A program made the translations under genes and the position numbers. A stretch of 64,000 nucleotides of DNA from Gammaproteobacteria bacterium (GTDB lineage: Bacteria > Pseudomonadota > Gammaproteobacteria > Steroidobacterales > Steroidobacteraceae): the NCBI GenBank assembly GCA_027365225.1, contig DAHXNV010000005.1, positions 27,004-91,003 on the forward strand, given 5' to 3'. This document shows, in pieces, positions 18,581 to 27,087 of the stretch. Numbering within the stretch: position 1 is the first letter of the stretch; each line of letters opens with the position of its first letter. Under the pieces are notes generated by a model. It worked only from the letters and a program-made list of their open reading frames with translations, was not told where the DNA came from and did no database searches.

Positions 18581-19273
18581 ATGCACCAGGTGCTGGTGGT
18601 CGAAGACGAGCCGGCCATCCGCAACGTGTTGACGGTTCTGCTCGAGGCCGAGGGCTACCGGATCATCGAGGCCGATACGGCGCTGCGCGCCGAGATCGAG
18701 AGCCGCAGCCACAAGCCGGACCTGCTGCTGATCGATCTGGGACTGCCCGACGGCGATGGCATCGCCATCATCCGCCGGGTGCGCGCCTGGTCGCCGATGC
18801 CGATCGTCGTCTTGTCGGCGCGCACGCAGGAGGACCAGAAAGTCGCCGCGCTGGATGCGGGCGCAGACGACTACGTCACCAAGCCGTTCAGCGCCCGCGA
18901 GCTGCTGGCGCGAGTCCGCGCGGCGCTCAGGCGCAACGTCCGCGGCGCGGAGCCGGCGGGCGTGCTCAACCTCGGGCCGGTGCAGATCGATCTGGAGAAG
19001 CGCGAGGCCCGCGGCGCGGCCGACGAGATCCACCTCACGCCGCTCGAGTACCGCTTGATCGAGTGCCTGGCGCGCCACCTTGGCGCCATCATCACGCAGC
19101 AGCAGCTGATTCGCGAGGTGTGGGGACCGGAGCGCCTCGGCGACAGTCGCGGTCTGCGGGTGTGCATCATGAATCTACGCGGCAAGATCGAGCCGGACCC
19201 GCGTAAGCCGCGCTACCTGATGACCGAGGCGGGTCTCGGCTACCGGCTGCGCAGCGACGACAAGCCCGGGTAG
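18581..19273 (+). CDS. kdpE: response regulator KdpE
   Basis: A 230-residue OmpR/PhoB-type regulator. The receiver domain (residues 1-115) has the acidic pair in VEDEPAIR, the phosphorylated Asp52 in LLLIDLGLPDGDG and Lys in VTKPF; the C-terminal winged helix carries LTPLEYRLIECLARH and TEAGLGYRL, typical of KdpE. It activates kdpFABC transcription. ATG 18581 was chosen; a TTG at 18569 that overlaps the kdpD stop is an alternative in the same frame. Confidence 0.95.
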   Translation: MHQVLVVEDEPAIRNVLTVLLEAEGYRIIEADTALRAEIESRSHKPDLLLIDLGLPDGDGIAIIRRVRAWSPMPIVVLSARTQEDQKVAALDAGADDYVTKPFSARELLARVRAALRRNVRGAEPAGVLNLGPVQIDLEKREARGAADEIHLTPLEYRLIECLARHLGAIITQQQLIREVWGPERLGDSRGLRVCIMNLRGKIEPDPRKPRYLMTEAGLGYRLRSDDKPG

Positions 19274-19318
19274 GTGGGCGCGCGGCGCGGCGTCCGGGAG
19301 GGCTGATGGCCGGGCCGC

Positions 19319-19765
19319 TCAGGTGAGCGACACGACCAGCTTGGCGCTGTGGCTGCGCCAGTGGATTGGAATCACGAAGGCGCGCGCGCCCGGCGGCTGC
19401 GAAATCTGCGGCTTCTCGCCGGCAAACACACTCGGCACCGAGATGACGAAATCATGTCCGAAATCGCGCCGCGCGTTGCCCGAGATGGTGTTGGCGACCT
19501 CGCCGACCAGGTCGCGCATGCTCTCGTGGCTGAAGTCGCTCTCCTGCATCTTCATCAGCAGCACCGTCAGCATGGCGCGCGGCGCGGTGAAGTACACCAC
19601 GCCCTCGCGCTTGCCGCTGACGTTGATCATGCCGGTGTAATCGTGCATGGCGGTCTCGCCCTCGAGCAGATACGGCGAGCCGATCGTGGCCGGCTGCTGC
19701 GCGGCCACTTCGAAGTACCGGGTCGTACCGTCGACGAAGGTCTTCAGTTCCTCTTCCCGCAGCAT
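19319..19765 (-). CDS. cheX: CheX-like phosphatase domain protein
   Basis: A 148-residue protein of the CheC/CheX/FliY family, phosphatases of CheY-type receivers. The family helix with its acidic and Asn residues is seen in LVGEVANTISGNARRDFG (the E-x-x-N catalytic pair of CheX), with INVSGKREGVVYF before it. It is the last gene of a four-gene minus-strand operon, 31 bases after the CheY-like receiver, which is the probable substrate. No flagellar or other chemotaxis genes are near, so the output may be a process other than swimming. Confidence 0.85.
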   Translation of the reverse strand: MLREEELKTFVDGTTRYFEVAAQQPATIGSPYLLEGETAMHDYTGMINVSGKREGVVYFTAPRAMLTVLLMKMQESDFSHESMRDLVGEVANTISGNARRDFGHDFVISVPSVFAGEKPQISQPPGARAFVIPIHWRSHSAKLVVSLT

Positions 19766-19796
19766 GACTAGCTTCTCGGTGCTCGTGTGCCCGTGA

Positions 19797-20186
19797 TCAA
19801 TACATCAGCTCGGTGATCGCTTCGTTCAGCTGCCGATCGCTGAACGGTTTGTTGAGGAAGCCGTTGGCGCCGCGCTCCATGGCTTCCACCGCCGTAGCCT
19901 TGTCCGCGAGCGCCGAAATCACCAGTATGCGCACCGCGGGCTTCAGTTTCACCAGCTGCGTGATGCACTCGATGCCGTCCATCTGCGGCATGGTGAGATC
20001 CATGGTGACCAGGTCCGGGTCGGTGCGGCGGGCGAGCTCCAGCGCCTCGAGGCCGTTGGCCGCGGTTCCCACCACCTGCAGATCGTCGAACTGCTGCGAG
20101 CGCTCGATGCGCCGCCGCACGATGTTCGAGTCGTCGACGATCAGCAGCTTCACGGGCCGCCTTTCGAGGGGATTGCCGCTGCTCAT
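19797..20186 (-). CDS. CheY-like single-domain response regulator
   Basis: A 129-residue stand-alone receiver: acidic pair in LLIVDDSNIVRRRI, phosphorylation site Asp63 in VTMDLTMPQMDG, conserved Ser/Thr region in LVISALADKATA and Lys in FLNKPFS. There is no output domain, so it signals by protein contact. It lies between the CheA-like kinase (17 bases upstream) and CheX (31 bases downstream), forming a kinase-receiver-phosphatase set. Confidence 0.92.
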   Translation of the reverse strand: MSSGNPLERRPVKLLIVDDSNIVRRRIERSQQFDDLQVVGTAANGLEALELARRTDPDLVTMDLTMPQMDGIECITQLVKLKPAVRILVISALADKATAVEAMERGANGFLNKPFSDRQLNEAITELMY

Positions 20187-20203
20187 GGCTGCCGTTTCCG
20201 CCG

Positions 20204-22324
20204 CTAGGCCACCGCGGTCTGGCTGGGCGCGGGCAGCGCGATCTTGAAGCGCGTGAAGCGGCCCGGATGAGTGCTCACCCCGATCCGTCCGCCGAGCGCG
20301 TAGACCGACTTGGCCACCACGTCCATGCCGGCGCCGCGGCCGGCATCCATCGTCACTTCGGCGCGGGTCGAGAAGCCGGGCTTGAAGATCAGCGCCAGGG
20401 CCGAGCGATTGTCGAGCTCGGCCGCCTGCTCCTCGGTGAGCAATTGCTTGCGCACGGCCGCTTCCTTCAGCGCCTCGGGCGAGAGGCCGGCGCCGTCGTC
20501 CTCGAATACCAGCTCGCAGCCGCTCTCCACGCGGCGGAACTGCGCGCGCACCTGGCCCGTGGCGGATTTCGAGGCGGCGCGGCGCACCGCATCCGGCTCG
20601 ATACCGTGCACGGCCGCGTTGCGCAGCATCTGAATGAGACAGTCCTTGACGGTGGGCAGGTAGTTGACCGGTACCTCCTCGAGGCCCTCGAGGCTCAGCT
20701 TGAACGGCTTGCCGTGGTCCTCGGCGAGCTTGCGGGCCAGCCCCTGCAGGGTCGTGGCGAGCTCGACTGTGCCGTTCGGGCGCTCGGTGCCCGGCAGACG
20801 CAGGACCGGCGTGCTCAGGGTGCCGTCGGAGGTGGACGCTCCGTCCTTCAGGGTGCTCAGGCGCAGGATCATCTCGCGCACCGAGCGCAGATGAGCCAAC
20901 AACTCATCGAGCTTCAGCACCAGCGGCAGGAAGTCGTTGCCGGTGAGCTCGCTCTTGCCTTTGAGCTCCTCGACCATGTCCTCCAGATGGTGCACGCGCT
21001 GGGCGATGCTCATCAGGTTCAGCGCCGATGCCTCGCCCTTGATCGAGTGCAGCTCACGCGACAGACCGGCGAGCTTGCTGCTGAACTCGGCATGGCTGCG
21101 CGCCGGCTCTTTGAGGATGGCGTTGACGTGCTTCAGGCCCGCGGAGGCGGTGTCGAGGAATCCGCCCACCTGCAGCGGATCGGAGTGCAGCATGCTCACC
21201 ATCATGTCGATCTGAGCGTTGGCGTTCTCCTGGGCCGCGTGCAGTTCGCGCGCGAGCATGACGTTCGGAGTGATATCGGCGACGGTGCACAACACGTGCT
21301 TGACGCCCTTCGGGCCCAGCACGCGGTGGAAGTTGAATTGCAGGAAGTGAGCTTCCTTGCCGCCCCGGCCGTTGTCCAGCATGACTTCGAGCTGACCCAG
21401 CGGGTTGATGCTCTTCATCAGGTTTTCGTGGGCGCGCTCGCCCCACAGCAGCTTGATGTACTTGGTGGCGGTGGCGAGCGTCGCCGGCGATACTTTGCCG
21501 TGTAGCAGTTCCTCGAACGTCAGGCCGGCAAAATCCTCGCGGCCGAACAAGTGGTTCAGCGCCTGGGACCAGACCGCGCCGATGCGGTAATCGGCATCGA
21601 GCAGGAACAGGCCCTCGCGTACCGTGTGCAGGATGTCGCGGGTCTGCTCCTCGGCGGCGCGCGCCGCACGCTCGCCGCGACTGCGCGCGAGCTGCAGATA
21701 AGCGGCCGCCGCGCCGAGCAGCAGCACCGCCAGCACGCCGGCCGAGAGCAGCAGTCGCAGCCGCGAGGCGGCGCTCGAGGTGCGCTTCTGCAGCGCGGCG
21801 CTGAGGGTGGCGAGCCGCCGGTGCAGCGCCGGCGCGCGGCCTTGTGCGAACAGCTCCGCGCGGCGCACTTGCGTGTAATAGATCTTGCCGCTCACCGACA
21901 GCGAGCTGCCGAAGTCGGTGTCCGAGTACGGCTCGCCGGAATAGGCGAGCACCGGCGCGAGGACCGGGGTATAGGCCTTCCACAGATGCCCCACCGCGCG
22001 CAGCACGGACGGATCCACGTCCGGTCGGCGCTCGAGCGCGGCCAGACTGCGATCGAATCCGGCCACCGAGTCGGCGAGTTCCTGATGAACCCCGCCGGTG
22101 TACTCGAGTGTGCCGAGCCGCTCGCGCAGCGCCGTCAGCTGCTGTGAGACTTCCGCCGGATAGGCCTCCAGGAGACTTGCGTGCTGCAGCAACGCGACGT
22201 TGGCGCGGATTCGTGTGGCCAGCCGGAAGCCGACGATCAGCACCAACGCCATCAGCGCGGCCAGCAGCGCGCCCGCTCCGGCAGTGAGCAGCCGGCGGAT
22301 TCGATCAGCGCCCGAGGATTGCAT
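20204..22324 (-). CDS. membrane CheA-like hybrid histidine kinase (PAS-HPt-HATPase)
   Basis: A 706-residue protein. Two membrane helices (about residues 14-36 and 188-208) frame a periplasmic helical domain; a PAS-like segment follows (about 230-350), then an HPt domain with His426 in LSRELHSIKGEASAL and a CheA-type ATP-binding domain (MLRNAAVHGIE, EDDGAGLSPE, GRGAGMDVV). CheA normally is cytosolic and couples to receptors through CheW; here sensing, transfer and kinase parts are in one membrane protein and no CheW or P3/P5 domain is obvious. Start at 22324 has an AGGTGG site and lies 13 bases after the TonB-like gene. The partner is the CheY-like receiver downstream. Confidence 0.85.
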   Translation of the reverse strand: MQSSGADRIRRLLTAGAGALLAALMALVLIVGFRLATRIRANVALLQHASLLEAYPAEVSQQLTALRERLGTLEYTGGVHQELADSVAGFDRSLAALERRPDVDPSVLRAVGHLWKAYTPVLAPVLAYSGEPYSDTDFGSSLSVSGKIYYTQVRRAELFAQGRAPALHRRLATLSAALQKRTSSAASRLRLLLSAGVLAVLLLGAAAAYLQLARSRGERAARAAEEQTRDILHTVREGLFLLDADYRIGAVWSQALNHLFGREDFAGLTFEELLHGKVSPATLATATKYIKLLWGERAHENLMKSINPLGQLEVMLDNGRGGKEAHFLQFNFHRVLGPKGVKHVLCTVADITPNVMLARELHAAQENANAQIDMMVSMLHSDPLQVGGFLDTASAGLKHVNAILKEPARSHAEFSSKLAGLSRELHSIKGEASALNLMSIAQRVHHLEDMVEELKGKSELTGNDFLPLVLKLDELLAHLRSVREMILRLSTLKDGASTSDGTLSTPVLRLPGTERPNGTVELATTLQGLARKLAEDHGKPFKLSLEGLEEVPVNYLPTVKDCLIQMLRNAAVHGIEPDAVRRAASKSATGQVRAQFRRVESGCELVFEDDGAGLSPEALKEAAVRKQLLTEEQAAELDNRSALALIFKPGFSTRAEVTMDAGRGAGMDVVAKSVYALGGRIGVSTHPGRFTRFKIALPAPSQTAVA

Positions 22325-22337
22325 AGGATCCACCTGA

Positions 22338-24422
22338 CTAGTTCGGCAGCACGAAGCGGATTTCGGTGCGGACCGGCACATTGACCGGCTGGCCCCGGAA
22401 TTTCGGTCGGGTATAGCGCCACTGGCGGATCGCCTGGAGCGCTGCGCGATTGAAGATGGCGCCGGGTCTGGAGTTGATCACCTGCAGCTGCCGGGTACGG
22501 CCCTGGGCGTCGACGATGTATTGCACCGTCACTTCGCCCGATAGGCCGCCGGCAAGCGCGCGCGACGGATAGGCGGGCGCGACGTAGTGCGTGCGGCGCA
22601 GTTGCCCGGCAACTTCAGCCAGCTGCGCCGCCGTGGGCGCCGCGGCCGGCCTCACGGTCTGCGCGGCCGCGGCCAGAGCCGCTGGACTGGCGCCCCAGCG
22701 GCGTGCCGCGGCCAGATCCTCCCGCGCGAGCGCGCGCTGGCCGGTGCGGGTGGCCGACTCCGCCTGTGTCAAGAGCGCGGTCACGAGCTGGTCGCGCAGC
22801 ACATCCGCGCCGGCGCGCTGCGCCGGATCGGGGTGCGACGCGTCGATCACGCTCAGGTAGTACGCGGCACTGTCATGCGCGGGGGCGACGAGGGCGCCGC
22901 TGGCGAGCCGGGCGCGGGCCCGCGCGAGTAGCTGGCGCAGCTGCGCCTCGGCGGTATGCGTTTGCACGCGGGCCACCTGGTGCCGAACCGAATCGATCTG
23001 CTGCGCGGTCGCGCCGGCCAAGCGGGCCGCGTTCAGCCATTGGTTCTGCTCGCCGGCGTGTCCGGCCAAGCCGGCCTGCTGGGCCTGGCCGATCAACGCG
23101 CCGATGAGCGCCTGGGCAGCGGCGCCGGTGGCCGCCGCTTGGGGCGCGAAGACGCGCAGCTTTGCGAGCGCGGACTCGGCGCTGTGCGCGCCGGTGAGCC
23201 GGCCGGCGGCAATCCGCGTGTTGACACTCTGCGCCAGGACTTTTACCCGCGCACCGTGCCGCAGCGTCGTCAGCTGTTGCTGCCAGGATTCGATCTGCGC
23301 CGTCGGCACCCCCCAGCGGGCCGCCCGGGCGATGAGCGCGGGCGCCGCGCCGAGCTTGCCCTTGCTCGAGAACGCATGTTCGACCAGCGCGGTCGCGAGC
23401 TGGATCCGGAACGGTCCGACGTGAGTATTGCTGGGCTCGGCCAGCTGCAACGTGGCGAGCGCCAGCGATGCGCCGGCGTATTGGTCGCGGGACAGATCCA
23501 CGCCGAAGCGCGAAATCAGCACGTTGGCGACCCGCTGCAGGCCGTTGCGGGCCTCGGCGTTGTTGGGATCGACGGCCAGCACCGAGCGGTAGTAGACCAA
23601 TGCGTTGGCGCCTTTCGGCGCCGTGAAGTGCCGCTCGAACATCGCCTGGCTGGCCTTGATGAGCAGGTCGGAGACGCGCCCGCGCACGATCGAGGTGTCG
23701 ACCTTCGGTCGACTCAGCGCGGCGTACTTGTTCGCGGCGACCGTCTCGGGCCGAGCGGGCGCCAAGTGGGCCGGACGCGTGTGCGTCAACCACCAGAGTG
23801 CGCCGGCACCCAGAGCCAGCACCAGCACACCGAGCGTCACGGCGATCAGTTTGCCGTGGCCGCCGGAGGACGCCTCGGAACGGGCGCCGTCCGTTGTGGG
23901 AGTTTGTGGGCTGGCGCGCTCGGGCAGCGCTCGACGCGGTGCGGGCCGAAGCGACTGCCGGGGCGAACTCTGTTCGCCGTCGTCCGATAACGCCGCCTCG
24001 ATGACTGCGCTTGTTTTCCCGGGCTCCATCGGTAGCGGCAGAACCGCAAAAACCCGGGTGCCCTTGACCGCGGCCGCCACGGTCTTCTCCGTGTCGGTCT
24101 CGGTGAAAACCAGGATCTTGGCGGTGCCCACACGCTCGGCGGCGCGTTCGACATTGGCGCGAACATCACCGGTCTCACGCGCATCGATCGCCAGGATCTG
24201 ACGGCCCCGGGCACCTTCCAGATGTCCGATCGCCACATCGAGCGAGTCCGCCGGGTGGACGCTGGCGCGCCCGCCGAGGACTTCCCCGAGCTCGAGCAGG
24301 AAATCATCGCGCGTCGTCAGCGCGGCGAGGTCGGCCGCATGCTGCGCGCCCCTCGGCGTCACCTCTGCCACGGCGCTTTCGCGGGCGGAATCACGAGACT
24401 CATTCGGTGCCGGATGTGCCAC
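22338..24422 (-). CDS. TonB-C-terminal membrane protein with receiver-like N terminus
   Basis: A 694-residue protein starting at a GTG (24422) preceded by GGAGACGGGTT. The N-terminal 130 residues (LTTRDDFLLELGEVLGG... ILAIDARE...ILVFTETDTE) look like an alpha/beta receiver-like fold without the usual Asp/Lys set. A membrane helix (about residues 192-213) follows, then a long Ala-rich helical tetratricopeptide-like region, and a C-terminal TonB domain (AYPSRALAGGLSGEVTVQYIVD and IRQWRYTRPKFRGQPV). TonB domains contact outer-membrane receptors. It heads an operon with a CheA-like kinase, a receiver and CheX, so it may link envelope state to that cascade. The track's ATG at 24542 gives 40 more residues with no family support. 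Confidence 0.75.
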   Translation of the reverse strand: MAHPAPNESRDSARESAVAEVTPRGAQHAADLAALTTRDDFLLELGEVLGGRASVHPADSLDVAIGHLEGARGRQILAIDARETGDVRANVERAAERVGTAKILVFTETDTEKTVAAAVKGTRVFAVLPLPMEPGKTSAVIEAALSDDGEQSSPRQSLRPAPRRALPERASPQTPTTDGARSEASSGGHGKLIAVTLGVLVLALGAGALWWLTHTRPAHLAPARPETVAANKYAALSRPKVDTSIVRGRVSDLLIKASQAMFERHFTAPKGANALVYYRSVLAVDPNNAEARNGLQRVANVLISRFGVDLSRDQYAGASLALATLQLAEPSNTHVGPFRIQLATALVEHAFSSKGKLGAAPALIARAARWGVPTAQIESWQQQLTTLRHGARVKVLAQSVNTRIAAGRLTGAHSAESALAKLRVFAPQAAATGAAAQALIGALIGQAQQAGLAGHAGEQNQWLNAARLAGATAQQIDSVRHQVARVQTHTAEAQLRQLLARARARLASGALVAPAHDSAAYYLSVIDASHPDPAQRAGADVLRDQLVTALLTQAESATRTGQRALAREDLAAARRWGASPAALAAAAQTVRPAAAPTAAQLAEVAGQLRRTHYVAPAYPSRALAGGLSGEVTVQYIVDAQGRTRQLQVINSRPGAIFNRAALQAIRQWRYTRPKFRGQPVNVPVRTEIRFVLPN

Positions 24423-25033
24423 AACCCGTCTCCAGATTCTTATGGATGCAACCGTCGTCGCAGGGCCCCGGGGCCGGGTGGAGTCCGGCCCTTGACCGCA
24501 GGACAGCGCGGCGCGCCAGGATGCGAGGCGTGCTGAATACATGAAACCCGCAGCGCGTCGGGTCTGCAGTGTCGCCGTTCACAGAATTCGAGCGGGTGAG
24601 CCGCGTCGGGGCCAATGGCCGGCCCCGTGGGGTGCCCGCAACGGGCTGGCCGGTGCGCAACCGCTCAGCGACCGGCGCAGGACTGAAGGACGGCGGCGCG
24701 GCCGCGCGCCCGCGCGGTTCCGCTGCGAAGGGCCGCCGCCGCTTCGCTCCACTTTCGCCCGATCGGGTGCGCTCGGGGAATCTCGACAGCGCGGCGCTAG
24801 CGCTCGACGATGGAACGTTGACGGGCGAGCGCCCGCGGTCTCGAAGCGCCGCCGCACGGCGTGCCATGACTCCGGAACGAATCGATCTAGCGGCCGTCTT
24901 ACCGAAGACAGGGGCGGCGGAATCGCGAGTCCGATCGCGGTCGCGCCCTGCGAGGCGTTCATTCCGTTCCGCTACGGGCGAAGGCGCAGCATTCACGGCC
25001 GCCACTGCCGTTATAAAACGGGAGGTAAGGGCG
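24423..25033. other. 611-base gap upstream of prkA
   Basis: This stretch separates the divergent TonB-like and prkA genes. It has high coding-like GC bias and open frames on both strands, but their translations are Arg/Ala-rich low-complexity sequence without family motifs. It must carry the prkA promoter; near its end are CCGTTATAAAACGGGAGG, giving a GGGAGG ribosome-binding site for prkA, and an AT-rich TTATAAA that could be part of a -10. No clear -35 or sigma-54 box was found. Confidence 0.4.
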
Positions 25034-27079
25034 ATGCGATCACGTGCCAGTCATCCCGACCAGACGCCGCTCGGCGCCTGCATCGAACACAGCGCTTTCA
25101 TCGAGTCCCTGAGTTCTTTCAGCCGCCTGCATCGCGCGCAGCACTGGGAAGGTACTTTCGGACAGTTTCTCGCGGACATTCTTCCGGCGGCTCCGGCGGC
25201 CCTGGCGCGTACCAGCCACGAGTACATCTGGGACATGCTGCGCTGGTATGGGCGAGGCGCCGAGAGCTCCCGCCCCGCCGGGGGCGAGCGGCGCGAAGGC
25301 GCGGCTGTGAATCCCGGCGCGCATGCGGGCCGGCAAGAGCAGCCGCGCGAGGAGCGCGCCAGCGAGCTGTTCAAGCGCGAGCTGTTCGGTATCGACACGC
25401 CGCTTGCCCGGGTGATCGAGTATTTCAAGGCCGCCGCCGGGGGCTCGGACGTCGGACGCCGGCTGCTGCTGCTGCTCGGACCGCCCTCGGGTGGGAAGTC
25501 GACCATCGCGATCCTGCTGAAGCGCGGCCTGGAGGAATACAGTCGCACCGAAGCGGGCGCGCTGTACGCGCTCAAAGGCTCGCCGCTGCACGAGAGTCCG
25601 CTCAACCTCATCCCGGCGAGCCTGCGGGCCGAGTTCCGCGAGCGCTACGGCGTCACCGTGCAGGGCGAGCCCTCTCCCTGGGCGCGCGATTACCTCGAGC
25701 GCGAATTCGCAGGTGACTTCCTCAACGTTCCGGTCGAGCGGGTCTTTCTGTCCGAGGCTGCGCGTTTCGGCATCGGCACGTATGCGCCGCACGATCCGAG
25801 CACCGCCGACATCGCCGACCTAGTGGGCTCGGTGGATCTCGCCAAGGTGGCGCAGATCGGCGACGAGGGGGATCCGCGCGCCTGGTCCTGGTCCGGGGCG
25901 GTGTACGCCGCCAGCCGCGGTCTGCTCGAGATGATCGAGATCCTGAAGGTCAAGCGCGAGTTCCTCTATCTGCTGCTGACGCTGACTCAGGAGAAGAACG
26001 TCAAGGTCGCGCGGTTTCCGCTCATTCACCTCGACGAGACGGTGTTGGCGCACACGAACCTCGCCGAGTTCCACCGCTTCGTGCAGGAAAAAGAGAACGA
26101 GGCGCTGCTCGATCGCATGGTGATCATCAAGGTGCCGTACGCGCTGTCGTACCGGGACGAATCGCGCATCTATCAGAAGCTCGTCTCGGGCGCGCCGGCG
26201 TTCCGCGACGTCCACCTCGATCCGCACGTGCTGAACCTCGCCGCGGTGTTCGCCATCCTGACCCGTCTGACGCGGCCCGAGCGCGAAGGCCTCGACATCG
26301 CCGGCAAGTTGCGGCTGTACGCCGGCGAGACCATCGAGGGCGCGACCGAGACCGAGGCGATCCGGCTGCGCGCGGAATCGCCCGACGAAGGGCTGACCGG
26401 GGTCAGCCCGCGGTTCGTGATCAACGCCATCTCCACGGCCATCACCCGCGGCACGACCCGCAGCCTCACCAGCATGGACCTGCTGCTGGCGTTGAAGGAC
26501 GGTATCGAGAGCGATGCCCGCATGGAGGCGAAGCAGAAGAAGGCGTGGATCGACCATCTGGTCACGGCGCGCAAGGAGTTCTACAACCGCTGGGTCAAGG
26601 AAGACGTGCATCGGGCGATGTTCGCCTCGTTCGAGGAGGAGGCGCAGCAGTTGCTGGAGAAATACCTCGACGAAGTGGAGGCATCGCTCGATCACCGCCA
26701 GGTCACCGATCCGATCACGGGCGAAAGCCGGGCGGCGGACGAGCGCTTGCTGCGCTCCGTGGAGGAAAAGATCAAGGTGTCCGACTCCGGCAAGCTGTCG
26801 TTTCGTCAGGAAGTCGTGCGCAAGGCCATGGTGGCGTTCAAAACCGGTGAGAAATTCAATCTGGCCAGTCACGCGCGCATGCGCGAGGCGATCGAGCAGT
26901 ACCTGTTCGAGGAACGGCGCGACGTGCTGCGGCTGGTGACCTCGGCCGCACGCCCGGACGAGGAGGCAAAACAGAAGATTTCCGTGGTGCAGCAGCGCCT
27001 GATCAGTGAGTACGGCTACGACGAGCACAGCGCGAAGGAGGCGCTGAGTTACGTCACCACCCTGCTCGCGCAGGAGTAG
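25034..27079 (+). CDS. prkA: PrkA-family serine protein kinase (YeaG-like)
   Basis: A 681-residue protein with an N-terminal AAA-like PrkA domain (Walker A GPPSGGKST near residue 150, preceded by RASELFKRELFGIDTPLARVIEYF) and a C-terminal kinase-like domain with QYLFEERRDVLRLV. YeaG/PrkA proteins act in nutrient-starvation and stationary-phase adaptation. ATG 25034 has a perfect GGGAGGTAAGG site; the ORF track begins 155 codons earlier in low-complexity sequence. It starts the operon prkA-yeaH-spoVR, the conserved order in proteobacteria. E. coli YeaG is 644 residues, so the N terminus is slightly longer here. Confidence 0.94.
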   Translation: MRSRASHPDQTPLGACIEHSAFIESLSSFSRLHRAQHWEGTFGQFLADILPAAPAALARTSHEYIWDMLRWYGRGAESSRPAGGERREGAAVNPGAHAGRQEQPREERASELFKRELFGIDTPLARVIEYFKAAAGGSDVGRRLLLLLGPPSGGKSTIAILLKRGLEEYSRTEAGALYALKGSPLHESPLNLIPASLRAEFRERYGVTVQGEPSPWARDYLEREFAGDFLNVPVERVFLSEAARFGIGTYAPHDPSTADIADLVGSVDLAKVAQIGDEGDPRAWSWSGAVYAASRGLLEMIEILKVKREFLYLLLTLTQEKNVKVARFPLIHLDETVLAHTNLAEFHRFVQEKENEALLDRMVIIKVPYALSYRDESRIYQKLVSGAPAFRDVHLDPHVLNLAAVFAILTRLTRPEREGLDIAGKLRLYAGETIEGATETEAIRLRAESPDEGLTGVSPRFVINAISTAITRGTTRSLTSMDLLLALKDGIESDARMEAKQKKAWIDHLVTARKEFYNRWVKEDVHRAMFASFEEEAQQLLEKYLDEVEASLDHRQVTDPITGESRAADERLLRSVEEKIKVSDSGKLSFRQEVVRKAMVAFKTGEKFNLASHARMREAIEQYLFEERRDVLRLVTSAARPDEEAKQKISVVQQRLISEYGYDEHSAKEALSYVTTLLAQE

Positions 27080-27087
27080 CGGCGGGT

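Noticed and set aside
19797-20186. CheY-like receiver as a flagellar chemotaxis protein
   Set aside because: No flagellar, CheW, CheR or receptor genes are near, so a swimming role is not supported.
24400-25005. 201-residue ORF in the prkA upstream gap
   Set aside because: Low-complexity Arg/Ala/Pro translation and overlap with the TonB-like gene start; no motif or ribosome-binding site.
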